This document shows positions 28,131 through 37,350 of a stretch of DNA of 50,501 nt, one piece after another. Under the pieces are notes generated by a model. It had not been told where the DNA came from and did not search any database. It saw only the letters and a program-made list of their open reading frames with translations. Made by a program: the position numbers and the translations under genes. Origin of the DNA: a virus. Each line of letters opens with the position of its first letter. The stretch's first letter is position 1. The stretch spans positions 1-50,501 of IMG/VR virus record IMGVR_UViG_3300005253_000162; one strand, 5' to 3'.

Positions 28131-29127
28131 ATAAAAATTTTCCATATCTTTTGATAAATTCCTTGGCTGTTGTCGCAGGAACTCTGGTTAGAGCTTCTTT
28201 AAAATATTCAAAATAATTTGGATGAAACAAAATTAATTTTGCATCAGCACTTTGTAGGATGATAGCAATTGGTTCATATTTCTTATCCATCATAGATAAC
28301 TTTGGCATAGTCTCATTCATTGTATAGAAAATCTTTTGTGTTTTTTCTTGTACACGTAATATTTCGTTTGCAATTTCATTGCCTGTGATAATTGACATAT
28401 CTCTCAGATAAGCAAATCTATAGAAAAAGTCGAATTTTTTAACGCCAGATATATCGCCCTCACAACAGTAACGAATATATGCTGCGGAAATACCTGTATA
28501 CTTGGCTGTTGCATTTATTGAACCAAATATTTTAGCGTCATTTAAGCGAATTACTGGTCGACCTTTGCCGTCTATTTGACTGCCTTGTATTTCTATATCA
28601 TAATTGGCGTTTGGAAATTCTGGTTTATCAAATGTGATATAGAAAACTTTTTTACGAGCACGCAACGAATGATGTCTTGATAAACGTAACCCTACAGTTT
28701 TCTTGTAGACTGGTTCCCAAGCTCGGAAATGCTTAGATAATCCGCCTACTGTGCAAGGCCATTCAAATTCGTAATAGTCCTCAACAAATGGTTTGAATGC
28801 CTGAAAAAATTGTCGCATTGGAACACTGTGTGGACCTCCTGGCGTCTCCTTTAAAAACATCTTCAATGGAGGAAGTAAAAATCTAACATAAGCTCGTAGT
28901 GAAAGACTTTTAAATTTTCCTATTCGTTTATAATAACTGAGATCTGGTATAACAGATTTATCAGGTGAAGGTGCGAATGACCATTCATATTTTATGCCAG
29001 CAACATCCAACAAATATCCGTCGCAACACCATACGATATCTTTACGCGAAATTCCTTCTGTCGCGATAACAACAGCCATTGCAGAGCTGAATATTTTGCC
29101 ATCGCTAAGTCTACGTACTCTCGGCAT
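28123..29127 (-). CDS. Protein with two NUMOD1-like DNA-binding repeats
   Basis: A 334-residue protein. Residues 1-48 (RVRRLSDGKIFSS...GISRKDIVWCCDG) and about 196-240 (PVIRLNDAKIFGS...GISAAYIRYCCEG) are two copies of a NUMOD1-like helix-turn-helix motif, usually found in homing endonucleases. No HNH or GIY-YIG core is visible. It may be a regulator or a homing-enzyme relic. It overlaps the dCMP deaminase gene. Confidence 0.65.
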   Translation of the reverse strand: MPRVRRLSDGKIFSSAMAVVIATEGISRKDIVWCCDGYLLDVAGIKYEWSFAPSPDKSVIPDLSYYKRIGKFKSLSLRAYVRFLLPPLKMFLKETPGGPHSVPMRQFFQAFKPFVEDYYEFEWPCTVGGLSKHFRAWEPVYKKTVGLRLSRHHSLRARKKVFYITFDKPEFPNANYDIEIQGSQIDGKGRPVIRLNDAKIFGSINATAKYTGISAAYIRYCCEGDISGVKKFDFFYRFAYLRDMSIITGNEIANEILRVQEKTQKIFYTMNETMPKLSMMDKKYEPIAIILQSADAKLILFHPNYFEYFKEALTRVPATTAKEFIKRYGKFLYG

Positions 29128-29136
29128 ATTTGAAAT

Positions 29137-29328
29137 TTATACTAAACTTATTAACCAACCAAGGATAACGGAGACTATTAACAGGTACACAAGAGCGATA
29201 GAAAATTGAATTTCTTTTGGTATATCTTTTATTAGACGAACGATAAGAACTATAGGAACTATGAACAAAAGAACTATGAACAAAAATCCTCGTGCTACAT
29301 AGTCAAAAAGCATTAAAAATTCGAACAT
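29137..29328 (-). CDS. Small membrane protein, two spans
   Basis: A 63-residue protein with an AAGGAG site. Hydrophobic segments at residues about 13-33 and 43-62 flank a short charged loop (RLIKDIPKE). No family recognised. Confidence 0.65.
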   Translation of the reverse strand: MFEFLMLFDYVARGFLFIVLLFIVPIVLIVRLIKDIPKEIQFSIALVYLLIVSVILGWLISLV

Positions 29329-29347
29329 TTTTTTTCTCCTTATATCT

Positions 29348-29620
29348 TTAATTATTGAAAAACTTTATTCCTGTAGTATGTTGCGAAAGAATCAATTGCG
29401 AAATAGGCATTTCAGCCTCTAACCGTATTGGGCAATGTATCTCAAGAGCTAGTATAACAGTGGGGCATGGAAAATTATCGCATCCAACACAGGAATCGAA
29501 ATCAAAATTAGCTAACATTGTAGCCGTTTCCATTAAAGAATGCTCTGTTTGAAGATTCAATTTTACAAGCAAAACTGCAATGTTTTTTACTGATATAGGA
29601 TGCCTCTGTTTGAATAACAT
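29348..29620 (-). CDS. Hypothetical protein
   Basis: A 90-residue protein with a GGAG site and a Cys group in the middle (CVGCDNFPC). It is the first gene behind the leftward promoter at 29649-29677. No family recognised. Confidence 0.6.
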   Translation of the reverse strand: MLFKQRHPISVKNIAVLLVKLNLQTEHSLMETATMLANFDFDSCVGCDNFPCPTVILALEIHCPIRLEAEMPISQLILSQHTTGIKFFNN

Positions 29621-29648
29621 TTATCTTCTCCAAAAGGTGTGTTTATTT

Positions 29649-29677
29649 ATTATACCATATATGAAGTCAGTTGGCAA
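29649..29677 (-). promoter_or_regulatory. Leftward promoter of the early family
   Basis: On the minus strand TTGCCA (29672-29677), 17 bp, TATAAT (29649-29654), with ATATGG before the -10. It matches the rightward early promoters and lies at the 3' end of the primase gene, driving the gene at 29620 and those beyond. Confidence 0.8.
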
Positions 29678-29689
29678 TATGTTTGTAGA

Positions 29690-32209
29690 TTATTGCAACA
29701 TGACATTGAAACGTATTTTTAGAACCTCTTTGCGTTTATGCGGATCAAACTCATCTTTAAATTCAGCTTGAAAATCGTCGCACAACCTTTCTTTTAGCGT
29801 AGAAAAGTGTCGATAAAGTCCTTGCGAACTTTTCCATTTAAATGTTTGGCGACGTGCTTGCGACATAGTTTGTAAGATATCAAATAATTGTGGGAATGTT
29901 TTCCATTCAGAAGCTTCTTGTGGTTTCAAAGTTAACCACTCTTCCAATAAAAATATCGCTTGCGAGCTTTCTTTTAATTGTTTCATTTGGCTATCAACCA
30001 TTGACAACAATCCGCCGGATAAATTTTTCGCGTGAATAATTTTAGATTTTTTTATTTTTTCACAGAAGACAGTAAAGTCAACCAATCTACTTTTAGTGGG
30101 CGGTAGAACCATTGGATCGTCTTTCAAAATTTCAACAACACTGCTTAATTTGATTAATAAATCTGCCCATATTGCTGGACCGTACTCCCTGATTTTACGC
30201 TGCAAAACATATTCAGGTAATGGTGTAGTCAGTTTAGTCATCTCAAGTACAAGCAATCGTGTAAATAATGTTTCATCACTAAACGGCATATTTACGGCTG
30301 TGATAGCAACAAAACATTGTGGAACAATCGTATATTTTCTATTCGTATGGTACAATTTACGAAGCTCAATATGACTTCCGGTTGAGAGTTTGTTCAATAA
30401 ATCAACTAGCCACCAAACGCCTGATTTTTCTAGATTGTCCAGTGCCAATAATCTATGCGAAGAAATACTCGCTCGCAACGCATCTTGTTTATCTGTAGGT
30501 ATTGATAATACGTCTGAATCAGGTTCTTCCAAAATTCGCAATATACGACGTATAGCCGTAGTTTTCCCTGAACCTTGTATTCCAAGCATTGCAAGTATCG
30601 GTTTCGTCGGCAACATCTCTTGAAAAAAATATGCTAATAACCACGCTTTCAATAATTCTTTTTGCTCATCCGGTGTAGCTGGAGCTTCTGAGGATGTTGT
30701 AAAAGACAAATCGTTAACCAAATGATCCCAAGTATCAACTCGCTGAGTGTCAAAATCAGGTATGACATATTCACCAGAAATATTTGTTATGAACATATAA
30801 CCGCATTCACCATTGTATGACTTATCAATTTTACCTTCACCACTAATTATGTATACCTCAGGGCCACCTAGATTAACATATAATTTTTTTGCCGACTCAG
30901 ACCAAAAAGTTCGATGCAAAATTGGAATAATCGGTGCATCACGAATTATCCGTAGCCGTAATTCAGTAGCAGTTAATTTGCTGAAATTTTCTATAGGATT
31001 TAAGCCAAAAATCTTGTTCAATAATGAATCCCATTGTTCGCTACCTTCATCAATAACTGTATGCGTTTCCGAATCGTACCAGTATGCCAAATTTTCTTTA
31101 TTTTGAAATATCTTACAGCCACTGTCATGTAGAATAGTCCATATAACTGATGCGGCAAGTCTAGCTGACTCCAGCTTTGGTCGTCCTCTGGAATATCGTA
31201 TGTCATCAATTTGCGCAACAGTATCTGGAGCACGTATAAGCGATACAAGCTCAGATAACTTCTGCATCGCTGAAACGGGTAATATTTCTCCCAGACCTTG
31301 TCGTCCACGAACACTTTTTCCTTCTTTATGTCGACTGAACGTTGTTTGAACTGTTTGTAATCGGTTGCGTAGTTCGTCATCGTCACTACGTGTAACTATT
31401 TTACGAATTAATTCCTTCGTTTGGTCAACACCCCATCCTTCATGTGCTAAGTAACCACTGAGAAATAAACTAAGATCATGCCTAACTCCATCACGCCAAT
31501 AGGCTGAAATAAGCTCTACTAATTGTGTCTCTAAATCTGGACCTGACTCTATTATTGCTAAGACATCTTCAGCAGAAGCTTTGTAAGATAAAATATCACA
31601 AGGTTCTAATATAGGTCCAGTTTCCCAACCGTTCAGCATATCCACGAATATACTTTGCGCATGTGACCGTGGATGAACACCTAAAGGAATTTTTAGTAGA
31701 TTACCTTTTGGTCTACTACGAGTTAATCTATCTTGTTTGGGAAAACATTCAACATGTGTTGACCCACGTTTCTGTAAACCCTCACTTTCACGTACCCAGT
31801 CAACAATCTTTTTTGCATCTACTGCTGGTAAAGGTTCTTTTAAGAAAACTAGCACATGATAACCTTTGCCGCCAGAATATTCCACGGCATACGGTACATG
31901 CTCTAGATATTTTGTAATTTGCTCGACTAACTTTCTTGCTTTTAGAATATCTGAGCTATCTACATCCCAACCAAACCATTTAACAGCATCAATACCCTGC
32001 ATTAATTGATAACTGCCTAGAATGACCTTGCCCTTTGTATGTTCTTTAATATTTTCGTATTCTAATGCAAGCTCCACAGGCTTGTAATACATATCTGCAT
32101 CGGAAACAATACACTTTGCATAGTAAGGATTTCCGCCAAATATTTCTAATAATAATTTTTCAACATTTTTAGAGCGTATCTTATCTTGAACTGCAAGTTG
32201 AGCCGTCAT
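29690..32209 (-). CDS. AEP primase-helicase fusion
   Basis: An 839-residue protein with an AGGAAGG site. The N-terminal part is an archaeo-eukaryotic primase of the TOTE-like type: WDVD (D82, D84), SGGKGYH at 112-118, VECFPKQD and GNLLKIPLGVH. The C-terminal half is a P-loop helicase with GIQGSGKTT at 543-551 and LLALDN at 587-592. It primes and unwinds DNA at the phage fork. It lies next to the family A polymerase. Confidence 0.88.
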   Translation of the reverse strand: MTAQLAVQDKIRSKNVEKLLLEIFGGNPYYAKCIVSDADMYYKPVELALEYENIKEHTKGKVILGSYQLMQGIDAVKWFGWDVDSSDILKARKLVEQITKYLEHVPYAVEYSGGKGYHVLVFLKEPLPAVDAKKIVDWVRESEGLQKRGSTHVECFPKQDRLTRSRPKGNLLKIPLGVHPRSHAQSIFVDMLNGWETGPILEPCDILSYKASAEDVLAIIESGPDLETQLVELISAYWRDGVRHDLSLFLSGYLAHEGWGVDQTKELIRKIVTRSDDDELRNRLQTVQTTFSRHKEGKSVRGRQGLGEILPVSAMQKLSELVSLIRAPDTVAQIDDIRYSRGRPKLESARLAASVIWTILHDSGCKIFQNKENLAYWYDSETHTVIDEGSEQWDSLLNKIFGLNPIENFSKLTATELRLRIIRDAPIIPILHRTFWSESAKKLYVNLGGPEVYIISGEGKIDKSYNGECGYMFITNISGEYVIPDFDTQRVDTWDHLVNDLSFTTSSEAPATPDEQKELLKAWLLAYFFQEMLPTKPILAMLGIQGSGKTTAIRRILRILEEPDSDVLSIPTDKQDALRASISSHRLLALDNLEKSGVWWLVDLLNKLSTGSHIELRKLYHTNRKYTIVPQCFVAITAVNMPFSDETLFTRLLVLEMTKLTTPLPEYVLQRKIREYGPAIWADLLIKLSSVVEILKDDPMVLPPTKSRLVDFTVFCEKIKKSKIIHAKNLSGGLLSMVDSQMKQLKESSQAIFLLEEWLTLKPQEASEWKTFPQLFDILQTMSQARRQTFKWKSSQGLYRHFSTLKERLCDDFQAEFKDEFDPHKRKEVLKIRFNVMLQ

Positions 32210-32221
32210 TGCTCTACCTTC

Positions 32222-34042
32222 CTATTCTAAATAATGCTCCTTTTTACCGCTGACTTTTTGCAATGTTCCATAGGTTTTGCCTAATTTAACGTCAGTAACA
32301 AATGGAATTGAAAAAATATCTTCTACCTGCATAATTTCTGAAATGTTTTTTGAGCATTCCTCTGTTGAGTTCTCAGGAATTTCTGTAATAATTTCGTCAT
32401 GCACAAAGTTTATGATATTACAGTCATTGCCATACTTATTCAACCATTTATTTACGCGAATTCCCGCAATAGATAGAAGTTCAGCACAACCACCCTGAAT
32501 TTGTGCATTAGCTCCTTTATACATAAATTTTGGATTATCTTCCTTCCAAAGTCTACCGCTCCAATATCTTAAAAATCCTGCCTCTTTACATTGGTCAATA
32601 CGTTCAAATAGCCAAGGTTGAATTCGAGGAAATGCTTTCCAATAATTGTCGCACACGTTAGAAGCTTCAGGAGCAGTCATGTTTAATTTAAACATCAATG
32701 AACCAATTGTCATACCATAAATCAATCCAAAACTAATTGTTTTACTCCATTCACGATGAACCTTATCACGAACACCCCAAACTCGCTCAGCAATATCCGC
32801 ATGTATATCTTTGCCAGCTGCCAAAGAATCTAACATGAACGGGTCCTCTGATAAGATCCCAAACATTCGCATTTCCATTTGCTTGTAGTCTACTGCGAGA
32901 AATATTTTTCCCTCCGGCGCTATAAACGCTTTTCGTAAATTATATTCATCAGTACGTTTTGTTTCACCCGTAAAGATACTTTGTGTAAATCTACCTCTAT
33001 GGTCGCTCGGCACGTTCTGCATATTCGGCTTAGACGAACTTAGTCTACCAGTACGTGTTCCTGTTAAATTAAAATTCGTGTGTACTCTATTATTGTCATC
33101 CATCAATTCAAGATACTTTTTCATGGTAGCTCTCATACGGTGTGATTCGCGTAAAGCACCTATTAAAGTTCCTAATGGATGATGCACTTTTTCTGTTAAC
33201 AGAAACATACTGGTACAAGTAGATTTATATAAACCTGCATCTGCAAATTTACTGCGGTCAACACCATCTGAGTCTGCAAATGGATTTTTAGGCTTTTCTA
33301 TGCCTAGATCGTCATAAATCGCTTTGCTTAATTGTTGATGTGAACGCCAATTGAATGTATAACCTATTGAGTCATATAAACGCTCCTCCAATTTAAGAAG
33401 TGTTACGTCCTGTAACACAATTCCTTTCTCCAAAAACTCTGGATCCATTTCTATACCATGTCGTTCCGTTTTCCATAAGACTTTCAAATATTGCATATCC
33501 TTGATAAAAATATTCCATAGACCCCACTTTTTTACTCTTGATGCAAGTTCTGTAAAAAGTTGTTCTGTAATTAGTACATCATTACAAGCGTAATCAGCAA
33601 CAACTTCTAAAGGCCAATTGTGAATTTTTGTACGCACAGGCGCTTGCAGGATGTGATCTCGTTTACTATCCTCGCCAAGAAAAATTGCTTCTGCTGTTGC
33701 CAATGCCTTTTTGTTTCGACTATCTAGTAAATGAATTAAATCAGTCGTATCGTAAATATTCCAAGCTAGTTTTTCAGGATTAGCGTTCAAAAAATGAAGA
33801 TCAAATTTTGCATTATGCATGATTACATTTGTATCAGGCGCTAATTCTTGAAATACACCGTATGCGTCTCTACGTTCCTGCTCAGTTAACGTAGGTAGAT
33901 AACCATGAATATTTTCTTGCGGACAATAAACAGCCACGCCTATTATATGATTATGCGGCCATAAGAGACCATTAGTTTCAGTATCAATTGTGACCCATTT
34001 ACCTGAGCATCTTGGAATATCGGATAGTTTCAATAATTTCAT
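32222..34042 (-). CDS. Family A DNA polymerase with 3'-5' exonuclease
   Basis: A 606-residue replicative polymerase. Exonuclease motifs: DTET (D20, E22), HNAKFDLHFL and YACND. Polymerase motifs: DYKQMEMRMFGILSED (A), SKTISFGLIYG (B) and FVHDEII (C). There is no 5'-nuclease domain. The start overlaps the upstream stop (ATGA). Confidence 0.95.
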   Translation of the reverse strand: MKLLKLSDIPRCSGKWVTIDTETNGLLWPHNHIIGVAVYCPQENIHGYLPTLTEQERRDAYGVFQELAPDTNVIMHNAKFDLHFLNANPEKLAWNIYDTTDLIHLLDSRNKKALATAEAIFLGEDSKRDHILQAPVRTKIHNWPLEVVADYACNDVLITEQLFTELASRVKKWGLWNIFIKDMQYLKVLWKTERHGIEMDPEFLEKGIVLQDVTLLKLEERLYDSIGYTFNWRSHQQLSKAIYDDLGIEKPKNPFADSDGVDRSKFADAGLYKSTCTSMFLLTEKVHHPLGTLIGALRESHRMRATMKKYLELMDDNNRVHTNFNLTGTRTGRLSSSKPNMQNVPSDHRGRFTQSIFTGETKRTDEYNLRKAFIAPEGKIFLAVDYKQMEMRMFGILSEDPFMLDSLAAGKDIHADIAERVWGVRDKVHREWSKTISFGLIYGMTIGSLMFKLNMTAPEASNVCDNYWKAFPRIQPWLFERIDQCKEAGFLRYWSGRLWKEDNPKFMYKGANAQIQGGCAELLSIAGIRVNKWLNKYGNDCNIINFVHDEIITEIPENSTEECSKNISEIMQVEDIFSIPFVTDVKLGKTYGTLQKVSGKKEHYLE

Positions 34043-34209
34043 TCATCTTCCTCTACTTTATTTAGAATAATTTTATCAGAGGATACGCACATAAATCTAG
34101 CGTTGAAGACATCAAAAATTTTACCACAGTCATCGCATTTATACTTCCAACGTATACCGCAGTCACATAAATTATATCCAGAACATATTTCACATGCCAA
34201 AATAATCAT
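34039..34209 (-). CDS. Small zinc-ribbon protein before the polymerase
   Basis: A 56-residue frame between two overlapping starts (TAATG at its start, ATGA at its end). It carries CEIC, CDCG and CDDCG, enough Cys for one or two zinc sites. Tight coupling to the polymerase gene suggests co-expression; a function in replication is only inferred. Confidence 0.6.
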   Translation of the reverse strand: MIILACEICSGYNLCDCGIRWKYKCDDCGKIFDVFNARFMCVSSDKIILNKVEEDE

Positions 34210-34415
34210 TATTTATGCTTAATCCACCAGCCATGTCTTTGAGAAATATTTCCATTCAAAGCTAATATTACGTCATCAAGAGCATCGCGATATCCACCGT
34301 TGTATCCCTCGCCTGCCATAGCGCCAGCAATTCTACCACGTTTAGCATGAGCAGAAATTTCTCTTGTAACATTTTTATAAACTATATTGATAAGTCTTTT
34401 TATTCCTTTTACCAT
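34209..34415 (-). CDS. Small basic protein
   Basis: A 68-residue protein starting at MVKGIKRLIN; the ATG overlaps the ThyX stop (TGATG) and AAAGGAAAG serves as ribosome site. Basic, with a Gly-rich centre (AGAMAGEGYNGGYRDAL). No family recognised. Confidence 0.6.
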   Translation of the reverse strand: MVKGIKRLINIVYKNVTREISAHAKRGRIAGAMAGEGYNGGYRDALDDVILALNGNISQRHGWWIKHK

Positions 34416-35164
34416 CAACTTTCCTTTTGCCACTTGCAAGGTCGATCAAATGAAGCTCGATATCCGCATGGCTCACCTCTTTCGTACGGAGCTCTTAGTA
34501 ATTCTTCCAGATGCGTTCCCATTTCTTCTTTAATGATTGCACGCATTTTTCGAAGTATGAATTGCCACTCTCCAGGCTGAACTTGACAACAGAGGCGCTG
34601 TGGGAAAATAACATTTTGCAATGTTCGAAATGAACACTTGAAGAATATATTTGTCAATGTATCTGCTGGCAGTATTCCACGTGCAACTTCGCTAGGAACA
34701 CCCTTTTCAATAAGTTCCACATATGCAGTCACAGCAATGACTGCCGTATTAGCGTATCGTTCAAATAATTCTTCTTCGCCTTTATACAGAATTCTATACA
34801 CCTGCTTTGCACCGAAAAATCGCATACTCTCTTGAACGAAAGCAGTACCAATACGATAACGAACTAATTGATGTGTAAATGTGCGAGAGACATTGTTTAA
34901 CAGCCATACAATATCAAGCATTTCTAATGGTGTTTGCAACTTAGTCTTTACAATATCGTCAAAAGCATCATCAATACTATACTCGTTATATCTATGTTTA
35001 GGGTCAAAATTGTAGATACCTTTATAACCACGGGTCGTTAAATGAACAACATCTTCAGGATATGCGCTATGACTTATAAGATGAACCTCGGCTACGGGTG
35101 GAGAGACTATCTCCACCCGATACTCGCCGAATTTCTTAGAAACGAGTGTTCTTTGGTAAATCAT
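34415..35164 (-). CDS. thyX: FAD-dependent thymidylate synthase ThyX
   Basis: A 249-residue protein starting at MIYQRTLV, overlapping the previous stop (ATGA). The ThyX motif is present as RYRIGTAFVQES (RHRx7S, with Tyr for His), and ARGILPADTLTN and RLCCQVQPGEWQ match the conserved second half. It makes dTMP from dUMP with folate and FAD. The His-to-Tyr change is unusual and its effect unknown. Confidence 0.85.
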   Translation of the reverse strand: MIYQRTLVSKKFGEYRVEIVSPPVAEVHLISHSAYPEDVVHLTTRGYKGIYNFDPKHRYNEYSIDDAFDDIVKTKLQTPLEMLDIVWLLNNVSRTFTHQLVRYRIGTAFVQESMRFFGAKQVYRILYKGEEELFERYANTAVIAVTAYVELIEKGVPSEVARGILPADTLTNIFFKCSFRTLQNVIFPQRLCCQVQPGEWQFILRKMRAIIKEEMGTHLEELLRAPYERGEPCGYRASFDRPCKWQKES

Positions 35165-35484
35165 GCCCCATCCCAATTATCCGCAGCTAACATCATAAGC
35201 GCAATATTCGCATAATTGTGCAGATCCTTAAACACATTAATCAATGCTTCACGGTTATTTTTACCATGTCCAGGATCTTTAAGAACTAGGGGTCGTAACC
35301 TGGCAGACACACCAATCAACTCTACTGATGCCCCTAATACGCCGGTCACAGTAATTGTATCACCATATTCTTCATTCCTCTGCACAAAGATTTTCTTGCC
35401 AGATGCACAGGCTTTGTTGAATTGATTACTTCTTGCTTTCTGCAGAGTAGTTCGTGATTCTAATTGTTCTGGTTGTTGAGTCAT
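35161..35484 (-). CDS. DUF1599/Nmad1-like protein
   Basis: A 107-residue protein starting at MTQQPEQLE, with GAAGGAG 11 bases ahead. The frame is open for 67 further codons upstream, but that part would overlap the previous gene by 92 bp. The core RNEEYGDTITVTG, LIGVSARLRPLVL and NVFKDLHNYANIALMML fits the DUF1599 nucleotide-modification-associated helical fold, akin to MazG. Substrate unknown. Confidence 0.65.
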   Translation of the reverse strand: MTQQPEQLESRTTLQKARSNQFNKACASGKKIFVQRNEEYGDTITVTGVLGASVELIGVSARLRPLVLKDPGHGKNNREALINVFKDLHNYANIALMMLAADNWDGA

Positions 35485-35593
35485 TTCTTTTGTTTCTCCT
35501 TCAAGTCTGATTAGTCTACGGCTATTGTTTATGCCTGCTGAGGCAAGCATTGTCCTAAAATCATCAGCTACAGTACTCGGTCTCCAACTTGCT

Positions 35594-36559
35594 TTATACT
35601 GAGCAATTTTTTCTGAAATATCCTTCTGGAGTGAACTCAGTGTATCTCGTAACTGTTTGGATATTTTCGTGCCTGATTGTTTCATTGTAAGGTTGCCTCC
35701 GCATAAAAACTCTTATACCGCTATTCGCAGCTCTGAGGGCTAATCCTGGATCATCTTCAAACATTATCACATTTTCATTTGGGAGAGAATCAGCAAGTAA
35801 AACTCTTGAACTCGAACCTATACGCAATTGGTCAACATTAATTCCATAATATTGAAGCCACCGCCATGTGTCCATCCATATTCGGTGATACACATCAGCG
35901 GGCCTCGCTGTGATAATAATAATGTAAATATCCAGATCTTCTTTCATTTTACATAATGTTGCAATTCCATCCATATATGGTTCTATATATCTGTATCCTC
36001 CTTCGCTCTCAAACTGCTCTTTTAGAGCATAATATTCTGGATAATGCATTGACAGATCATTATCGAGCATTAACGTACTACCTGAATCAGCAATTGTAGA
36101 TTGATAACCCTGCTCTGAAACCCACGAGATAAATGAACTACGCCAATCAGCAATTGTACCGTCAAGATCACAAATCAAAATGGGTTTATCCGCAGGTATT
36201 ATTGCAAATTCTTGTTGATACTTCAAATCAAGAATTCTTGTCTTAATCTCTACAAAATTTAACATATCAACAGCAGTAAAATCCCAAAGATCCCATAAAG
36301 ATATCACATATTTTGTAAGATCAGCTAATTCATATGCAAGGTTTTGTCTATCAATCTTTCGCCCTTCTTTTTTTCTATGCCGCTTCCATTGTATGTCAGA
36401 TAATATTTCATCAATTTCGCTTACAATGCCAAGAAGATATATTTGCGTCCAATGTTCGCGATCATATATATCGGTTTCTTCGCGAATTTTACGATTATAT
36501 CTTCGTTGATCTGTCCAAAGATCTTCTAAATAGTTGTTTTCTCGCAGAAGTTTCTTCAT
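35594..36559 (-). CDS. dUTPase/MazG-like domain fused to a HAD phosphatase
   Basis: A 321-residue protein, ATGA-coupled. Residues about 25-110 form an all-alpha NTP-pyrophosphatase domain with EIDEIL and ELADLTKYV metal motifs, like dimeric dUTPases. Residues about 125-300 are a HAD phosphatase: DLDGT, IIITARP and FEDDP. The fusion could convert a dNTP to dNMP and then to the nucleoside, or supply dUMP to ThyX; the substrate is inferred. Confidence 0.8.
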   Translation of the reverse strand: MKKLLRENNYLEDLWTDQRRYNRKIREETDIYDREHWTQIYLLGIVSEIDEILSDIQWKRHRKKEGRKIDRQNLAYELADLTKYVISLWDLWDFTAVDMLNFVEIKTRILDLKYQQEFAIIPADKPILICDLDGTIADWRSSFISWVSEQGYQSTIADSGSTLMLDNDLSMHYPEYYALKEQFESEGGYRYIEPYMDGIATLCKMKEDLDIYIIIITARPADVYHRIWMDTWRWLQYYGINVDQLRIGSSSRVLLADSLPNENVIMFEDDPGLALRAANSGIRVFMRRQPYNETIRHENIQTVTRYTEFTPEGYFRKNCSV

Positions 36560-37350
36560 GAATATTTTCTTAAAATTTTCGTAGCTTCATCATATGCTTC
36601 ATGCGCAAGCATACGTCGTTTAAATTGTGCATATCTTCCAATAAGATATAAATTAGATGCATATAATTCAGACATAAGCGGGGGTGACATAGGATGTATA
36701 TCCGTCATTGTTCCTAGTTTTCCATACTTGTATTGATGAGGTTCAATAACTTTGAGATGTAAAAATTCATAATGAGCTCTTCTAAATAAAACAGAAAATC
36801 GCACCAACTCATCATTTTCTATTCCATTATACATAACAAGATTTTGAAGCAAATTTGAATCAATATATGTAACAACTGGAAAAGTACAAAGATACTTTTG
36901 ATGTTGCTTTATATCACATGTATTAGGAAATGTTTTGAATACAATATCATATTCTAAAGTCAAATCATATGCACGAGCATCTGAAATATTACCCGATGAC
37001 GCAACATCCGTATCCTGCCATAAAAATGGAAGAATATATGCAGGATCATATCCATATACAATTTCAGCTTGTACGGGAAATGAGCTTGACTCATCAGTTA
37101 CGCGAACATTGCCCCATTGTTTTTTGACATAGTTTTCTTCAGTACCAATACTAGAAAGATAAATTCTTTCATACTTTAATCCTTTTTTGAATAAACTTTT
37201 AGGAATCCAATGTAACCAAAAACAACCGGCTGAAGCGCCAGTTTTAGCTTTTGATATTACAAACGGTTTTATACCAACTTCCAAACATGCATAATTGATG
37301 TATGCTGCTGAAATACCGCCGCCAAGAATAGCAACCTTTAGATTAGTCAC
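36556..37350 (-). CDS. FAD-dependent oxidoreductase-like protein
   Basis: A 264-residue protein from a GTG overlapping the previous stop (GTGA). The N-terminus VAILGGGISAAYINYAC is a dinucleotide-binding Rossmann start. NLYLIGRYAQFKRRM near the C-terminus resembles the FAD-contact region of UDP-galactopyranose mutase and amine-oxidase type enzymes. Phage FAD enzymes of this size occur in DNA base modification, but no partner genes are recognised here. Confidence 0.7.
   Translation of the reverse strand: MTNLKVAILGGGISAAYINYACLEVGIKPFVISKAKTGASAGCFWLHWIPKSLFKKGLKYERIYLSSIGTEENYVKKQWGNVRVTDESSSFPVQAEIVYGYDPAYILPFLWQDTDVASSGNISDARAYDLTLEYDIVFKTFPNTCDIKQHQKYLCTFPVVTYIDSNLLQNLVMYNGIENDELVRFSVLFRRAHYEFLHLKVIEPHQYKYGKLGTMTDIHPMSPPLMSELYASNLYLIGRYAQFKRRMLAHEAYDEATKILRKYS

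Noticed and set aside
31018-31386. Frame inside the primase-helicase gene
   Set aside because: It is entirely within a confidently identified gene in another frame and has no ribosome site.
32222-34042. Window polymerase as the source of the O-helix piece at 19173
   Set aside because: The two motif B regions share only a few positions; the piece resembles canonical bacterial Pol I more than this polymerase.
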